Below, piece after piece: positions 9,992 to 18,489 of a stretch of 64,000 nucleotides of DNA (positions within the stretch are counted from its first letter, which is position 1; every line of letters starts with the position of its first letter). Source of the stretch: Brevibacillus agri (lineage in GTDB: Bacteria > Bacillota > Bacilli > Brevibacillales > Brevibacillaceae); NCBI RefSeq assembly GCF_004117055.1, contig NZ_CP026363.1, positions 3,216,001 to 3,280,000 of the forward strand. Direction: 5' to 3'. The position numbers and the translations under genes were made by a program. The notes below the pieces were generated by a model that was not told the origin of the DNA, made no database searches, and saw only the letters and a list, made by a program, of their open reading frames with translations.

Positions 9992-10182
9992 GTTTCTCTC
10001 TCCTACTCTTTCTCTATGTTTTACGGCTATTTAAAATATTTTTGATTATACTGCACGTTTTTTGATTCTTCTATCCTTTTCGACCATTCTATCTATACTT
10101 AAAACCTATACAGCTATAGCCTGCGCGTCTTCGGGTTCCGCCCTAGAGCACAGCCGCTTCGTGCGCCGTGCTGCCGCCTTTT

Positions 10183-11766
10183 TTATTTTTGCAAACTCAC
10201 CTGATCGAGCATCAGATAGCCTGCCGGACTGATGGAAAAGCCCTGGATGTCAGTGCTGATGACGGCGAGGTTTTCCAGGTTGCGGATCGGTACGAGCAAA
10301 GCGTCGCGCAACTCCAGCTCCTGCGCCTTGGCGTAGATCGCAAGCCTTTTGGCCGGGTCTGTCTCCACTCTTCCGGCGTCAAGTAGCCTGTCCAGCTCCG
10401 GGTTGCTGTACTGAAAGCTGTTTCCGGCCCCGCCGCCCTGGGTGTGAAACAGGTTGTACTGATTGTAGTCCGCATCGCCTGTCGCATTGCCCCAGCCGCT
10501 GACGAATATTTCGTGCGTCCTCGTCTTCTCGATCTGCGTGACAAAATCGGCGTAGCTGACCACTTCGAGCCTGGCATCAATCCCGATGCCTTTTAGCTGC
10601 GAGCGGATCACCTGCGCGACCATAACGCGGTCGTTGCGGTCATAGGTCAGCATGCGGATGGAAAAGCCGTTCGGATAGCCGGCTTTGGCGAGCAGCTCCC
10701 GCGCTTTGTTCAAGTCGTACGGATAGCTTTTGACGGAAGGACTGTAGCCGAACACTTTCGGGCCGAGCGGCGAATTGGCCTGCGTTCCTACGTTGTTGTA
10801 CACGCCTTTGATGATCGCGCCCGTCTCGATGGCAGAGCTGATCGCCTGTCTGACGCGGAGATCGCGCAGCGGCCCCGCCGCCACGTTGAACCCGATAAAC
10901 TCCGTGCCCAACGCCTCGCTGCGGTAGACGCGCAGACGATTGGACGCGGACAGCCGCTCGATGTCCTGCACCGGAATGGACTCGGCCACATGGGCCTCGC
11001 CGTTTTCGACCAGCGCAATCCGCTTCGTGTCGTCGGCGACGACGCGGAAGACGACGCGGAAGACGACGCGATCGAGCTTCGGCTGATCGCCCCAATAGTG
11101 CGGGTTTTTGTCCAGCACGATCTGCCGGCCAGGCTCCCAGGAGCGAAACAGAAACGGCCCTGTCCCGACAGGGTGCGCGGAAAGCTCGCGGCCGTACTCG
11201 TCGATGGCTTTCGGGCTGATGATGCTGCCTTCGTGACTGGCCAAAATGGACAGCAGCGGCGCAAACGGCTTTTCCAAAAGAAACTGCACCGTGTACGGGT
11301 CGATGATTTTGACTTCCTTGATCTTGTCGAACATCGCAGCCCGCGGAGAAGCCGTTTTTGGGTCCATCACCCGGTCCAGCGTCTTTTTGACCGCTGCAGC
11401 GTCAAACGGCGTACCGTCGTGGAAGAACACGCCCTGACGCAGCTTGAACTCCCACACCAGGTCGTTCACCTGCCTCCAGGAGAGGGCAAGCTGCGGCGCG
11501 ATCACCATGTTGGCATCCCGCTTGACCAGCCCCTCGTAAACTTTTTGGTGCACCACACTGGCTGCATTGATGGTAGAAATGAAGTGCGGGTCGAGATTGG
11601 TCGCATCAGACATGCGGGCGACGACCAAGGTGCCTCCCTCAGCCCCCGCTTTTGGTGGCGGGCTCTCGTTTTCCGCAGGCGGTTCCACCCCCATGGAACA
11701 GCCCGCAAGCATCGTCGCTGCGAGCAGCAGTCCAAGCAAGCTGTGGAAAAGTCTCTTTCGGATCAT
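10183..11766 (-). CDS. ABC transporter solute-binding lipoprotein, family 5 (peptide type)
   Basis: This 527-residue extracellular lipoprotein has a signal ending in MLAGCS (Cys23) and a full SBP_bac_5 domain starting LVVARMSDATNLDPH. Family 5 receptors capture oligopeptides, dipeptides, nickel or glycosides for ABC import. No permease or ATPase genes are adjacent, so it may be an orphan receptor sharing a transporter encoded elsewhere, possibly the Opp system at 20-24 kb. The ATG at 11766 follows a weak site (GAGAGAG). An 11-base perfect direct repeat near 11040-11065 encodes VVFRVVFRVV, an in-frame slippage-type duplication inside the coding sequence. Confidence 0.88.
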   Translation of the reverse strand: MIRKRLFHSLLGLLLAATMLAGCSMGVEPPAENESPPPKAGAEGGTLVVARMSDATNLDPHFISTINAASVVHQKVYEGLVKRDANMVIAPQLALSWRQVNDLVWEFKLRQGVFFHDGTPFDAAAVKKTLDRVMDPKTASPRAAMFDKIKEVKIIDPYTVQFLLEKPFAPLLSILASHEGSIISPKAIDEYGRELSAHPVGTGPFLFRSWEPGRQIVLDKNPHYWGDQPKLDRVVFRVVFRVVADDTKRIALVENGEAHVAESIPVQDIERLSASNRLRVYRSEALGTEFIGFNVAAGPLRDLRVRQAISSAIETGAIIKGVYNNVGTQANSPLGPKVFGYSPSVKSYPYDLNKARELLAKAGYPNGFSIRMLTYDRNDRVMVAQVIRSQLKGIGIDARLEVVSYADFVTQIEKTRTHEIFVSGWGNATGDADYNQYNLFHTQGGGAGNSFQYSNPELDRLLDAGRVETDPAKRLAIYAKAQELELRDALLVPIRNLENLAVISTDIQGFSISPAGYLMLDQVSLQK

Positions 11767-11823
11767 GGTGGACTCTCTCGCATCCTTTCCCTGTAAGCCT
11801 GTGAGGCGCGCTTGTTTTGGATG

Positions 11824-11909
11824 AGAAAACTTGGCTGCGCCAAGCCATTGCCTTAGCCTTCGTTGCCCTTATACTGGATAAGAATCTTATCCATTCTTAA
11901 ACTGTACAA
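11824..11909. repeat. Dispersed palindromic element, copy A
   Basis: This segment contains AGAAAACTTGGCTGCGCC with the palindrome CTTGGC-TGC-GCCAAG, then CCTTAG, CTTATCCATT and CTGTACA. The same blocks in the same order recur at 25766-25857. Both copies lie immediately beyond the terminator of a minus-strand gene. It codes for nothing obvious. Confidence 0.55.
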
Positions 11910-11951
11910 AAAGACCGCCCTTCCCAAAAAAATCCACAGAGAATGGCGGCC
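11908..11951 (-). terminator. Intrinsic terminator after msrAB
   Basis: On the minus strand GGCCGCCATTCTC pairs with GGGAAGGGCGGTC (one mismatch, two G-T pairs) and is followed by TTTTTG. It lies 36 bases after the msrAB stop. Confidence 0.7.
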
Positions 11952-11986
11952 CGATCCTCGCGATGCGCAAGGAACAGCAACTGGCG

Positions 11987-12958
11987 TTATTTGTTTTCAA
12001 ACAGCTTTTTATACTCGCCGAAGCCTTCCTCTTCCAGTTTGTCTTTTGGAATGAAGCGCAGCGCCGCAGAGTTGATGCAGTAGCGCAAGCCGTTTTCCCC
12101 CGGGCCGTCCTCGAACACGTGCCCGAGATGGGAGTCCGCGTGCTTGCTGCGCACCTCTGTGCGAATCATGTTGTGGGACAGGTCAATGTGCTCGGTAACG
12201 TTCTCGCTTTGCAGCGGCTTCGTGAAAGACGGCCAGCCGCAGCCCGCATCGAATTTGTCCAGCGAGGAAAACAGCGGCTCGTTGGAAACGATGTCGACGT
12301 AGATGCCCTCTTCCTTGTGATTCCAGAACTCGTTGGCAAACGGGCGCTCCGTGCCGTTGTTTTGCGTCACTTCGTACTGAATCGGCGTCAGTTTCTTTTT
12401 CAGTTCTTCCTGCTTCTGTTTGTCGCGCCACGCTTCCTTGATGAACTTCGCCCTGCCGGACGCCGCCTTGTAATACTGATAGCGCAGCGGATTTTTCTTG
12501 TAGTAGTCCTGGTGATACTCCTCCGCCGGGTAAAACGGCTTGGCAGGCAAAATCAAGGTCGCAATCGGCTTCTGAAAACGCCCGCTTTGCGCAAGCTCGT
12601 CGCGTGACTGGATCGCCAGCCGCTCCTGCTCGGGGGTGTGAAAGAAAATCGCCGGAGCGTAAGACTGTCCGCGATCTCCGAATTGGCCGCCTGCATCTGT
12701 CGGGTCGATCTGTCTCCAAAACATTTGCAGCAGCTCCTCGTAGGAGATGAGCGCAGGATCGTACGTAATCTGTACAGCCTCAAAATGCCCGGTCGTCCCG
12801 GAGCATACTTGTTCATAAGTCGGGTTTTCCACATGTCCGCCTGTATAGCCGGACACAACCTTTTCAATTCCTGGCAGCTTGTCAAACGGGCTGACCATGC
12901 ACCAGAAGCAGCCACCTGCAAAGGTTGCGGTTTCAAACCGGGAATGTTCGCTGTTCAT
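11987..12958 (-). CDS. msrAB: Bifunctional peptide methionine sulfoxide reductase MsrA/MsrB
   Basis: This fusion repairs both S- and R-epimers of oxidised methionine in proteins. The MsrA domain comes first, with the catalytic motif GCFWC (Cys17). MsrB occupies the C-terminal half with RYCINSAAL, the catalytic Cys near residue 294. The paired CxxC zinc ligands of many MsrB proteins are absent, as in the zinc-free subgroup. At 323 residues the fusion is complete. ATG 12958 has AGGAGG 8 bases upstream. It appears monocistronic, with a terminator directly downstream. There is no signal peptide, so it acts in the cytoplasm. Confidence 0.95.
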   Translation of the reverse strand: MNSEHSRFETATFAGGCFWCMVSPFDKLPGIEKVVSGYTGGHVENPTYEQVCSGTTGHFEAVQITYDPALISYEELLQMFWRQIDPTDAGGQFGDRGQSYAPAIFFHTPEQERLAIQSRDELAQSGRFQKPIATLILPAKPFYPAEEYHQDYYKKNPLRYQYYKAASGRAKFIKEAWRDKQKQEELKKKLTPIQYEVTQNNGTERPFANEFWNHKEEGIYVDIVSNEPLFSSLDKFDAGCGWPSFTKPLQSENVTEHIDLSHNMIRTEVRSKHADSHLGHVFEDGPGENGLRYCINSAALRFIPKDKLEEEGFGEYKKLFENK

Positions 12959-13059
12959 GCCATTCGCCTCCTGAAATATACGACAGCTTCGCTAAGTCGA
13001 TTGTACATGGTTTGCAAAATGAAAGTCCACTCCGTAGCTGTCGCAAACAGCAACCGGGT

Positions 13060-13088
13060 AAAAAAAGACCCCGTCTGGACGAGGTCTT
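13060..13088 (-). terminator. Intrinsic terminator of the peptide-utilisation operon
   Basis: AAGACC (13065-13070) pairs with GGTCTT (13083-13088) and the stem extends through GTC/GAC to a short loop. On the minus strand it is followed by TTTTTTT. It sits 26 bases after the M20 peptidase stop and ends the opp-peptidase transcript. Confidence 0.85.
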
Positions 13089-13113
13089 GAAATGGGGGAA
13101 ATGAAATTTGCGC

Positions 13114-14514
13114 TTACGCTTCCACTTCTTTTTCAGCCCCGGACAGCGCCTGGGCAAAGCCGGAGAGCATCACGACCATGTGGGCAATGCCTTCCTCAAA
13201 GTCTTTCAGACGGATAGATTCGTTCGGAGCGTGTACCTTGCAGCCGACCCAGCCTACACCTGTGCTGACGACGGGCAGTTGAAGTTGCTCCCCGAAAATG
13301 TACATCGGGCCAGTTCCTGCCGCATTTGGCGCGAGCACAGGCTCGTTTTCATAAATAACCCGTGCGGAATCGAGCACATGGGCGACGAACGGATGTCGGA
13401 AAGCGGAGCGGTACGCTTTTTGGCCGTTAATCATCGTGACGGAAATGTCGTCGAAGCCGTGCTTTTGCAGATGAGCCTCGACGCAGCGCAGGATGTGGTC
13501 CGGGTCTTGGCCTGGGACGAGGCGGCAATCGACCTTGGCTTTTGCCACCTTCGGCAAAACCGTTTTCGCGCCTTCGCCCGTGTAGCCGCTGTCCAGCCCG
13601 CAAATCGTCATCGTCGGATGGAACACCATCGCTTCACGCGGGTCTACCCCTTTTGCCGCCGTAATCAGCGGGCGCTTCAAGCCGTATAGCTGCGCCGTCG
13701 CTTCCTCGCTGAACGGCAGCGCGGCCACGACCTGCTTTTCCTCTTCTGTCGGCTCCACGATCCCGTCGAAAAAGCCTTCTACCAAAATTTCGTTTTGCTG
13801 GTTTTTCATCGTCGCCAGAGCTTGCACCAAGCGCCACGCCGCGTTGTCGACATACGCGCCCACGGAGGAATGCATGTCGATGTCCGCGCCTACGCACGTC
13901 AGCTCCAAATACGCCATACCTTTGATTCCGGCGACCATGCTGATGCGCTCAGCCTCGTCTTTTCCGCCGAACTCCCAGATGCACGCATCGGCTGCAAACA
14001 GGTCTTTGTACTTGCGCAAATACGGCTCCAGGTTCGGGCTGCCGATCTCTTCCTCGCCTTCGATCAAAAACTTGATGTTGCACGGCAGGCCGCCCAGCTT
14101 TTGCTGCAAGATTTTGATCGCGGAAAGCCGCGCCACGAGGTCGCCCTTGTTGTCTGCCACTCCGCGCGCGAACAGCTTGCCGTCGATCTCGGTCGGCGTG
14201 AACGGCTCGGTCTGCCACTCGTTGAACGGCTCTGGCGGCTGAACGTCGTAGTGGTTGTAGTAGAGCAACGTTTTGCTCGCGTCGCCTTCGCTGCCCGCTG
14301 CAAAAAAGGCGTAGACGACCGGATTGCCGCCCAGGTCGTCGAGAACTTTTGTCTCGCCGCCCGCCTCGCGAATCATCTGCACCACGTATTCCACCGTCTC
14401 CGGGATCGCTTTATGCTGCGCGGACACTGTTGGAAAGCTGGCGTATTGCTTCAGTCGGTCGACAGCCTCCGGCAATATTTCCTGGACGTAGCCCAATACT
14501 TGTTCCTTGTTCAT
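13114..14514 (-). CDS. M20 family metallopeptidase (dipeptidase)
   Basis: This 466-residue cytoplasmic zinc peptidase has the M20 metal-site motifs YYNHYDVQPPEP (ligand His-x-Asp), GVADNKGD (bridging Asp) and EGEEEIGS (catalytic Glu). It has the usual dimerisation domain in the middle. Such enzymes cleave di- and tripeptides, and some act as carboxypeptidases. ATG 14514 follows GAGGAGG. It is the last gene of the Opp cluster, 36 bases after the S9 peptidase, and would finish digestion of peptides taken up by Opp. Exact specificity cannot be read from sequence; an acyl-amino-acid substrate remains possible. Confidence 0.9.
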   Translation of the reverse strand: MNKEQVLGYVQEILPEAVDRLKQYASFPTVSAQHKAIPETVEYVVQMIREAGGETKVLDDLGGNPVVYAFFAAGSEGDASKTLLYYNHYDVQPPEPFNEWQTEPFTPTEIDGKLFARGVADNKGDLVARLSAIKILQQKLGGLPCNIKFLIEGEEEIGSPNLEPYLRKYKDLFAADACIWEFGGKDEAERISMVAGIKGMAYLELTCVGADIDMHSSVGAYVDNAAWRLVQALATMKNQQNEILVEGFFDGIVEPTEEEKQVVAALPFSEEATAQLYGLKRPLITAAKGVDPREAMVFHPTMTICGLDSGYTGEGAKTVLPKVAKAKVDCRLVPGQDPDHILRCVEAHLQKHGFDDISVTMINGQKAYRSAFRHPFVAHVLDSARVIYENEPVLAPNAAGTGPMYIFGEQLQLPVVSTGVGWVGCKVHAPNESIRLKDFEEGIAHMVVMLSGFAQALSGAEKEVEA

Positions 14515-14550
14515 GGTACGCTCCTCCTCAAGACCGAATGGGTGGTACGA

Positions 14551-16569
14551 TTACTGCTGCAAGCTCGGCACCTTCGGCTCCATGTACGTCGCGAACCAGT
14601 CTGCGGTGTACTGCAATCTGAGGACGCGCTGCTCCGGGTCGCCGCTGCGGGACAGCTCGTGGCTGGCGCCGGGGAAGCGGACGAAAGACACGGGAGCCTT
14701 GCCTTGATGTTTCAGCGTGATGTAAAGCTGCTCGGCTTGGTCGATCGGGCAGCGGTGATCCTGTTCTCCGTGCATAATCAACAGCGGCGTCTCCATGTTG
14801 GCGACGAGGCGGATCGGCGAGTGATGCCACATTTTTTCCGGGTTGGTGAACGGATTCGCCTGAATTTCCTCTGCGCTGAAGTAGTAGCCGATGTCGCTCA
14901 CGCCGTAAAAGCTCATCCAGTTGCAAATGCTGCGATCTGTCACCCCGGCCTTGAAGCGGTTCGTCTGCCCGACGATCCAGTTGGTCATAAGGCCGCCGTA
15001 GCTGCCGCCAGCTACCCCGAGGCGCGACTCGTCCACGAAGTCGAACTGTGCGCACGCGTAATCGACCGCGCTCATCAGGTCGAGGTAATCTTTGCCGCCG
15101 TAATCGCCGCAGCACGCCTGCATGAAGCGCTCGCCGTAGCCGAAGCTGCCGCGCGGATTCGTGTAGAGCACCGCGTAGCCTTTTGCCGCCAAAAGCTGAA
15201 ACTCGTGGAAAAACGTGTTGCCGTACATCGAGTGCGGGCCGCCGTGGATTTGCAGGACGAGCGGGTACTTTTCGCCTGGCTGGTAGCCGACCGGCTTCAA
15301 AATCCAGCCGTGCACGTTCCAGCCGTCTTGTGCGGTAAACTCGATTTCTTCCGGCACGGACAGTTCCACATCCGCAAAAAAGTCGCGGTTCAGCTCTGTC
15401 AGACGTCGCTCGGCTCCTGTCGTCAAATCAATCTGGTACAAATCGCCAGGGATGAGCGGATCGCTAATGGCCGCGATCACCGTCTGCTGCTGCTCGTGGA
15501 AGGTAAATCCGTACACGTTGCGATTGCCGCCGACGATGCGCGTCGCCTCGCCACCGAGCGACACGCGGTAAATGCCGGAGTTGCCGCGCTCGCTCACGAT
15601 CACGTACAGCGCGCTTCCGTCCTCTGTCCAGACCGCGCCCGGATTCGGATGTCCCGGGGAGCGCACGTCGCCAATCGTCGAATCGCCAATCTGCACATCC
15701 CAGTCTGCCGTCACGCACGTCTGCTGGCCGCTTTCCAAATCGTAGACCCATACTTTCTTTTGCGTCGCATTCAGGTAGGTTTCAGACACGCTGCCAATAT
15801 AGGCGAGCTTTTTGCCGTCCGCCGACCAGGTTGGATAAAAGAAGGTTCCGTTGCTGCTCGTCAGCTTTTTCCATTCCCCTCCCGCAATCGGGATGAGGTA
15901 CACATCGAGGCTGTGCTGCATGTCGGGATTTTCCGTGCGGTTGGCCGTGATCGCCAGCCATTGTCCATCCGGCGACCAGGAGCCGACCGTATGGTGGTAC
16001 GGGCCGTCCGTGAGCGCCGTGATTTCTCCCGATTGCACATCGACCAGTGCCAGTTGCCGGGTTTTTTCGTACAAGTAGCCGTGGTCGTCGGACTTGTATT
16101 TCATCCGCTCCACGTGGATGACTTTCGGGGCAGTCGCTTTCTTTTCGCCTTCGCCTTCGCGGTCGTGGAACGTCTCACCGCGATCCAGCAGGGCAGAAAA
16201 CGCGATGTAGCGGCCATCCGGCGACCAGATCGGAGTGCTTGCTCCTGCCTTGCAGAAAGTGAGCTGGCGCGGCTCGCCTCCGGTAGCGTCCATCAGCCAC
16301 ACCTGTGACGTGCCGGAACGCTTGGAGACGAACGAAAGCTGCGAGCCATCCGGCGACCAGCGCGGATACGTGTCGCGCACAGCGCCTGTCGTCAGCGCCC
16401 GCGGCTCTGCCGCTGCCAGCTCTCTTACGTACAGATGGTTGCGGTACGCATGTTCCTCGTCAATCGAGGTTTCTACGTAGACGACGGTGCGCCCGTCCGG
16501 AGACAGTTGGGGATCGCTCGCGTACTTCAGTTGGTACAAATCTTCTGCGGTCATTCCTCGTTTGGTCAT
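14551..16569 (-). CDS. S9 family peptidase (acylaminoacyl-peptidase/prolyl oligopeptidase type), copy 1
   Basis: This 672-residue serine peptidase has an N-terminal beta-propeller with TolB/WD-like repeats (many SPDGR/SPDG motifs) and a C-terminal alpha/beta hydrolase. The nucleophile motif is GGSYGG; the GGPHSMYG oxyanion segment and a later LIMHGEQDHRCP (Asp) and ASHELS (His) complete the triad. There is no signal peptide, so it is cytoplasmic. An in-frame GTG at 16578 exists, but ATG 16569 lies 8 bases after AAGGAG and is preferred. It begins 5 bases after the stop of the upstream S9 gene. It is clearly diverged from that neighbour, so the pair probably has complementary specificities. Confidence 0.92.
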   Translation of the reverse strand: MTKRGMTAEDLYQLKYASDPQLSPDGRTVVYVETSIDEEHAYRNHLYVRELAAAEPRALTTGAVRDTYPRWSPDGSQLSFVSKRSGTSQVWLMDATGGEPRQLTFCKAGASTPIWSPDGRYIAFSALLDRGETFHDREGEGEKKATAPKVIHVERMKYKSDDHGYLYEKTRQLALVDVQSGEITALTDGPYHHTVGSWSPDGQWLAITANRTENPDMQHSLDVYLIPIAGGEWKKLTSSNGTFFYPTWSADGKKLAYIGSVSETYLNATQKKVWVYDLESGQQTCVTADWDVQIGDSTIGDVRSPGHPNPGAVWTEDGSALYVIVSERGNSGIYRVSLGGEATRIVGGNRNVYGFTFHEQQQTVIAAISDPLIPGDLYQIDLTTGAERRLTELNRDFFADVELSVPEEIEFTAQDGWNVHGWILKPVGYQPGEKYPLVLQIHGGPHSMYGNTFFHEFQLLAAKGYAVLYTNPRGSFGYGERFMQACCGDYGGKDYLDLMSAVDYACAQFDFVDESRLGVAGGSYGGLMTNWIVGQTNRFKAGVTDRSICNWMSFYGVSDIGYYFSAEEIQANPFTNPEKMWHHSPIRLVANMETPLLIMHGEQDHRCPIDQAEQLYITLKHQGKAPVSFVRFPGASHELSRSGDPEQRVLRLQYTADWFATYMEPKVPSLQQ

Positions 16570-16574
16570 GCCCC

Positions 16575-18368
16575 TCACTCCTTTTCACTATGGGAAGGCT
16601 GTAGATGCTGCAAGAAAAACTGCGTAATGCTCTGGTTCAGCGTGATGTGGTTGGCGAGCTTTTCCGTGAAATGACCCTCGTCCTCGAAGACGTGCAGCGA
16701 AACCTGCTGCCCTCTGGCCTGCATATCCGCCACAAGCTGTTCTGCCTCGCTTACGGGTACGCGGGTGTCGTTGCGCCCGTGGAAGACGAGCAACGGCGCC
16801 TTGATCTTGGCGGAGTGATTCAGCGGCGCGATCTCTTCGAAGAAATCGTCGTCCTCGCCCAAATATCCGTACTCGACCTCGCGCAGCTTTCTCCGCCATT
16901 CCCCGGTGTTTTCCAGGAACGTGCGGAAGTGCGAAATGCCGACGATATCCACTCCGGCAGCCCACAGGTCGGGGTAATGGGTCAGAGCGGCCAGCACCAT
17001 GAAGCCTCCGTAGCTGCGTCCCATGATACCGATTGCTTGCGGGTCGACCGTGTCTTTTTGCGACAGGTCTTTGACCAGCCAGGCGAGATCGGCGACAGAG
17101 TCCATCCGTTTGCGGCGATCGTCGAGCTGCACGTACTCCCGGCCGTAGCCCATGCTGCCGCGCACATTCGGAGCCACGACGGTGAAGCCTTGATTGGCCA
17201 AATATTGAAAAACCGGATGATACTCGGCGCGAATCTGGCTCTCCGGCCCGCCGTGGACGTAGACGACGACAGGGCTTTTGCCCGTTTTTTCCTTGCTGTA
17301 CAGGAAGTACGGAACTTCCAGGCCGTCGAACGAACGGAACGTACACAGCTTTGGCTCGACCAGCTTGTCCTGGATCGTCCGCGCCACGCCGATGCTCGTC
17401 ACGCGCGCGCTTGTTTTTTCGCGGAGCGAGTACGTCCATATATCGCCGGGCAAGGTCGGGCTTTTCAGCGCAAAGGCAAGCTGCTCATCCGCCCGGAAAG
17501 CCAATCCGGCAATTACTCCGCCAGGCACGTTTTCCGCCAACTCCCAGCGCTCTTCGGCCAGCGAGTAAACGCCCAAAACGGAACGCCCGCCCTGATTGAC
17601 GGTAAAAGCAAGCAAATCCTCGTCGGGCGAGAGCTTCGCTTCCTCGATATCCCACTTCTCGATATGAACGAGCTTCACCAGCTCTGCATCTGCCAGCGAA
17701 AAGCGGCAAAGCGCCATCGTATTGTCGTCGCGGTCTGTGACGATGTAGCCGTGCTCGCCGTCCTTCGTCAATTGCAGCGACTGGAAGCGCGCCTGCTTGC
17801 TGCAAATCGGCAGCTTCTTCGCCTCTCTGCTCTTTAGATCGAGCAGGTAGAGCGCGTTGTCGATATTCGTTTCCTGCACGGTAAAAATCAGGCCGTTGCC
17901 ATTCGGCAGCCAGGCGATCGGGTCGCAGCGCCCGTCAAAGCGATACACCTCTTCATAGACACCGCTATCCACGTCTTGCACGTACAGGTCGAAGCAGCGC
18001 GGATGCCTGCGGTTGCTCGACCAGGCGATCTTTTTGCTGCAAGGCGACCAGCCACCGAAGTAGTGGAAACATTGCGGCGCATCCGTGAGCGGCTTGACGG
18101 CAGCCCCTTTGTCCGTCAACAAAAAAAACTGCTGCCGTTCGTCGCCTTTGTTGTCCATGCCTACGACGGTTTTCGTCCCGCACGGCGAATGCCCGAAATC
18201 GACCACTCTGTCAGGCAAAAAGCTCACCTGGCGCGCGCTCTGGCTCGCTTCGTCCCAGCGCCACAACTGGGCGATGCCTGTCAGCTTGGTCAAAAAGGTC
18301 AGCTCGTCTGTCTGCGGCACCACTTTCAACTGATAGGCGGACTTCACTTGCAAATAGTCCATAATCAA
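16575..18368 (-). CDS. S9 family peptidase (prolyl oligopeptidase type), copy 2
   Basis: This 597-residue protein has a beta-propeller N-terminal region and an alpha/beta hydrolase with GRSYGG as nucleophile motif, YVHGGPESQ as oxyanion segment, and VFHGRNDTRVP (Asp) and DEGHF (His). It lacks a signal peptide. The start is uncertain: TTG at 18368 is 7 bases after GGGTGA, while ATG at 18362 is 13 bases away. It lies between the OppA gene and the other S9 gene, 120 bases after the OppA stop and beyond a terminator-like hairpin, so its expression may depend on read-through or a weaker internal promoter. The role inferred is digestion of imported peptides. Confidence 0.9.
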   Translation of the reverse strand: MIMDYLQVKSAYQLKVVPQTDELTFLTKLTGIAQLWRWDEASQSARQVSFLPDRVVDFGHSPCGTKTVVGMDNKGDERQQFFLLTDKGAAVKPLTDAPQCFHYFGGWSPCSKKIAWSSNRRHPRCFDLYVQDVDSGVYEEVYRFDGRCDPIAWLPNGNGLIFTVQETNIDNALYLLDLKSREAKKLPICSKQARFQSLQLTKDGEHGYIVTDRDDNTMALCRFSLADAELVKLVHIEKWDIEEAKLSPDEDLLAFTVNQGGRSVLGVYSLAEERWELAENVPGGVIAGLAFRADEQLAFALKSPTLPGDIWTYSLREKTSARVTSIGVARTIQDKLVEPKLCTFRSFDGLEVPYFLYSKEKTGKSPVVVYVHGGPESQIRAEYHPVFQYLANQGFTVVAPNVRGSMGYGREYVQLDDRRKRMDSVADLAWLVKDLSQKDTVDPQAIGIMGRSYGGFMVLAALTHYPDLWAAGVDIVGISHFRTFLENTGEWRRKLREVEYGYLGEDDDFFEEIAPLNHSAKIKAPLLVFHGRNDTRVPVSEAEQLVADMQARGQQVSLHVFEDEGHFTEKLANHITLNQSITQFFLQHLQPSHSEKE

Positions 18369-18460
18369 GGTTCAATCACCCTTTCCTCGTAAGTTGCGTG
18401 TGTATGTAGGTGGATCTTGGCTGACGAATCGTTGCGTGGGGATGACCGTGTAGAAAAAGG

Positions 18461-18489
18461 GAAAAAAGAGGAGAGACTCCTCTTTTTTC
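18461..18489. terminator. Terminator hairpin after oppA
   Basis: A perfect 13-bp stem (GAAAAAAGAGGAG at 18461-18473, complement at 18477-18489) has a 3-base AGA loop, with T tracts on both strands. On the minus strand it starts at the oppA stop codon, so it probably sets oppA level relative to the downstream peptidases. Confidence 0.85.

Noticed and set aside
10110-10182. Terminator between the BASS gene and the solute-binding lipoprotein
   Set aside because: The hairpin has several mismatches and its T run is on the plus strand, where no gene precedes it.
13795-16308. 837-residue plus-strand frame opposite the M20 and S9 genes
   Set aside because: It runs across two real genes and has the composition of an antisense frame.
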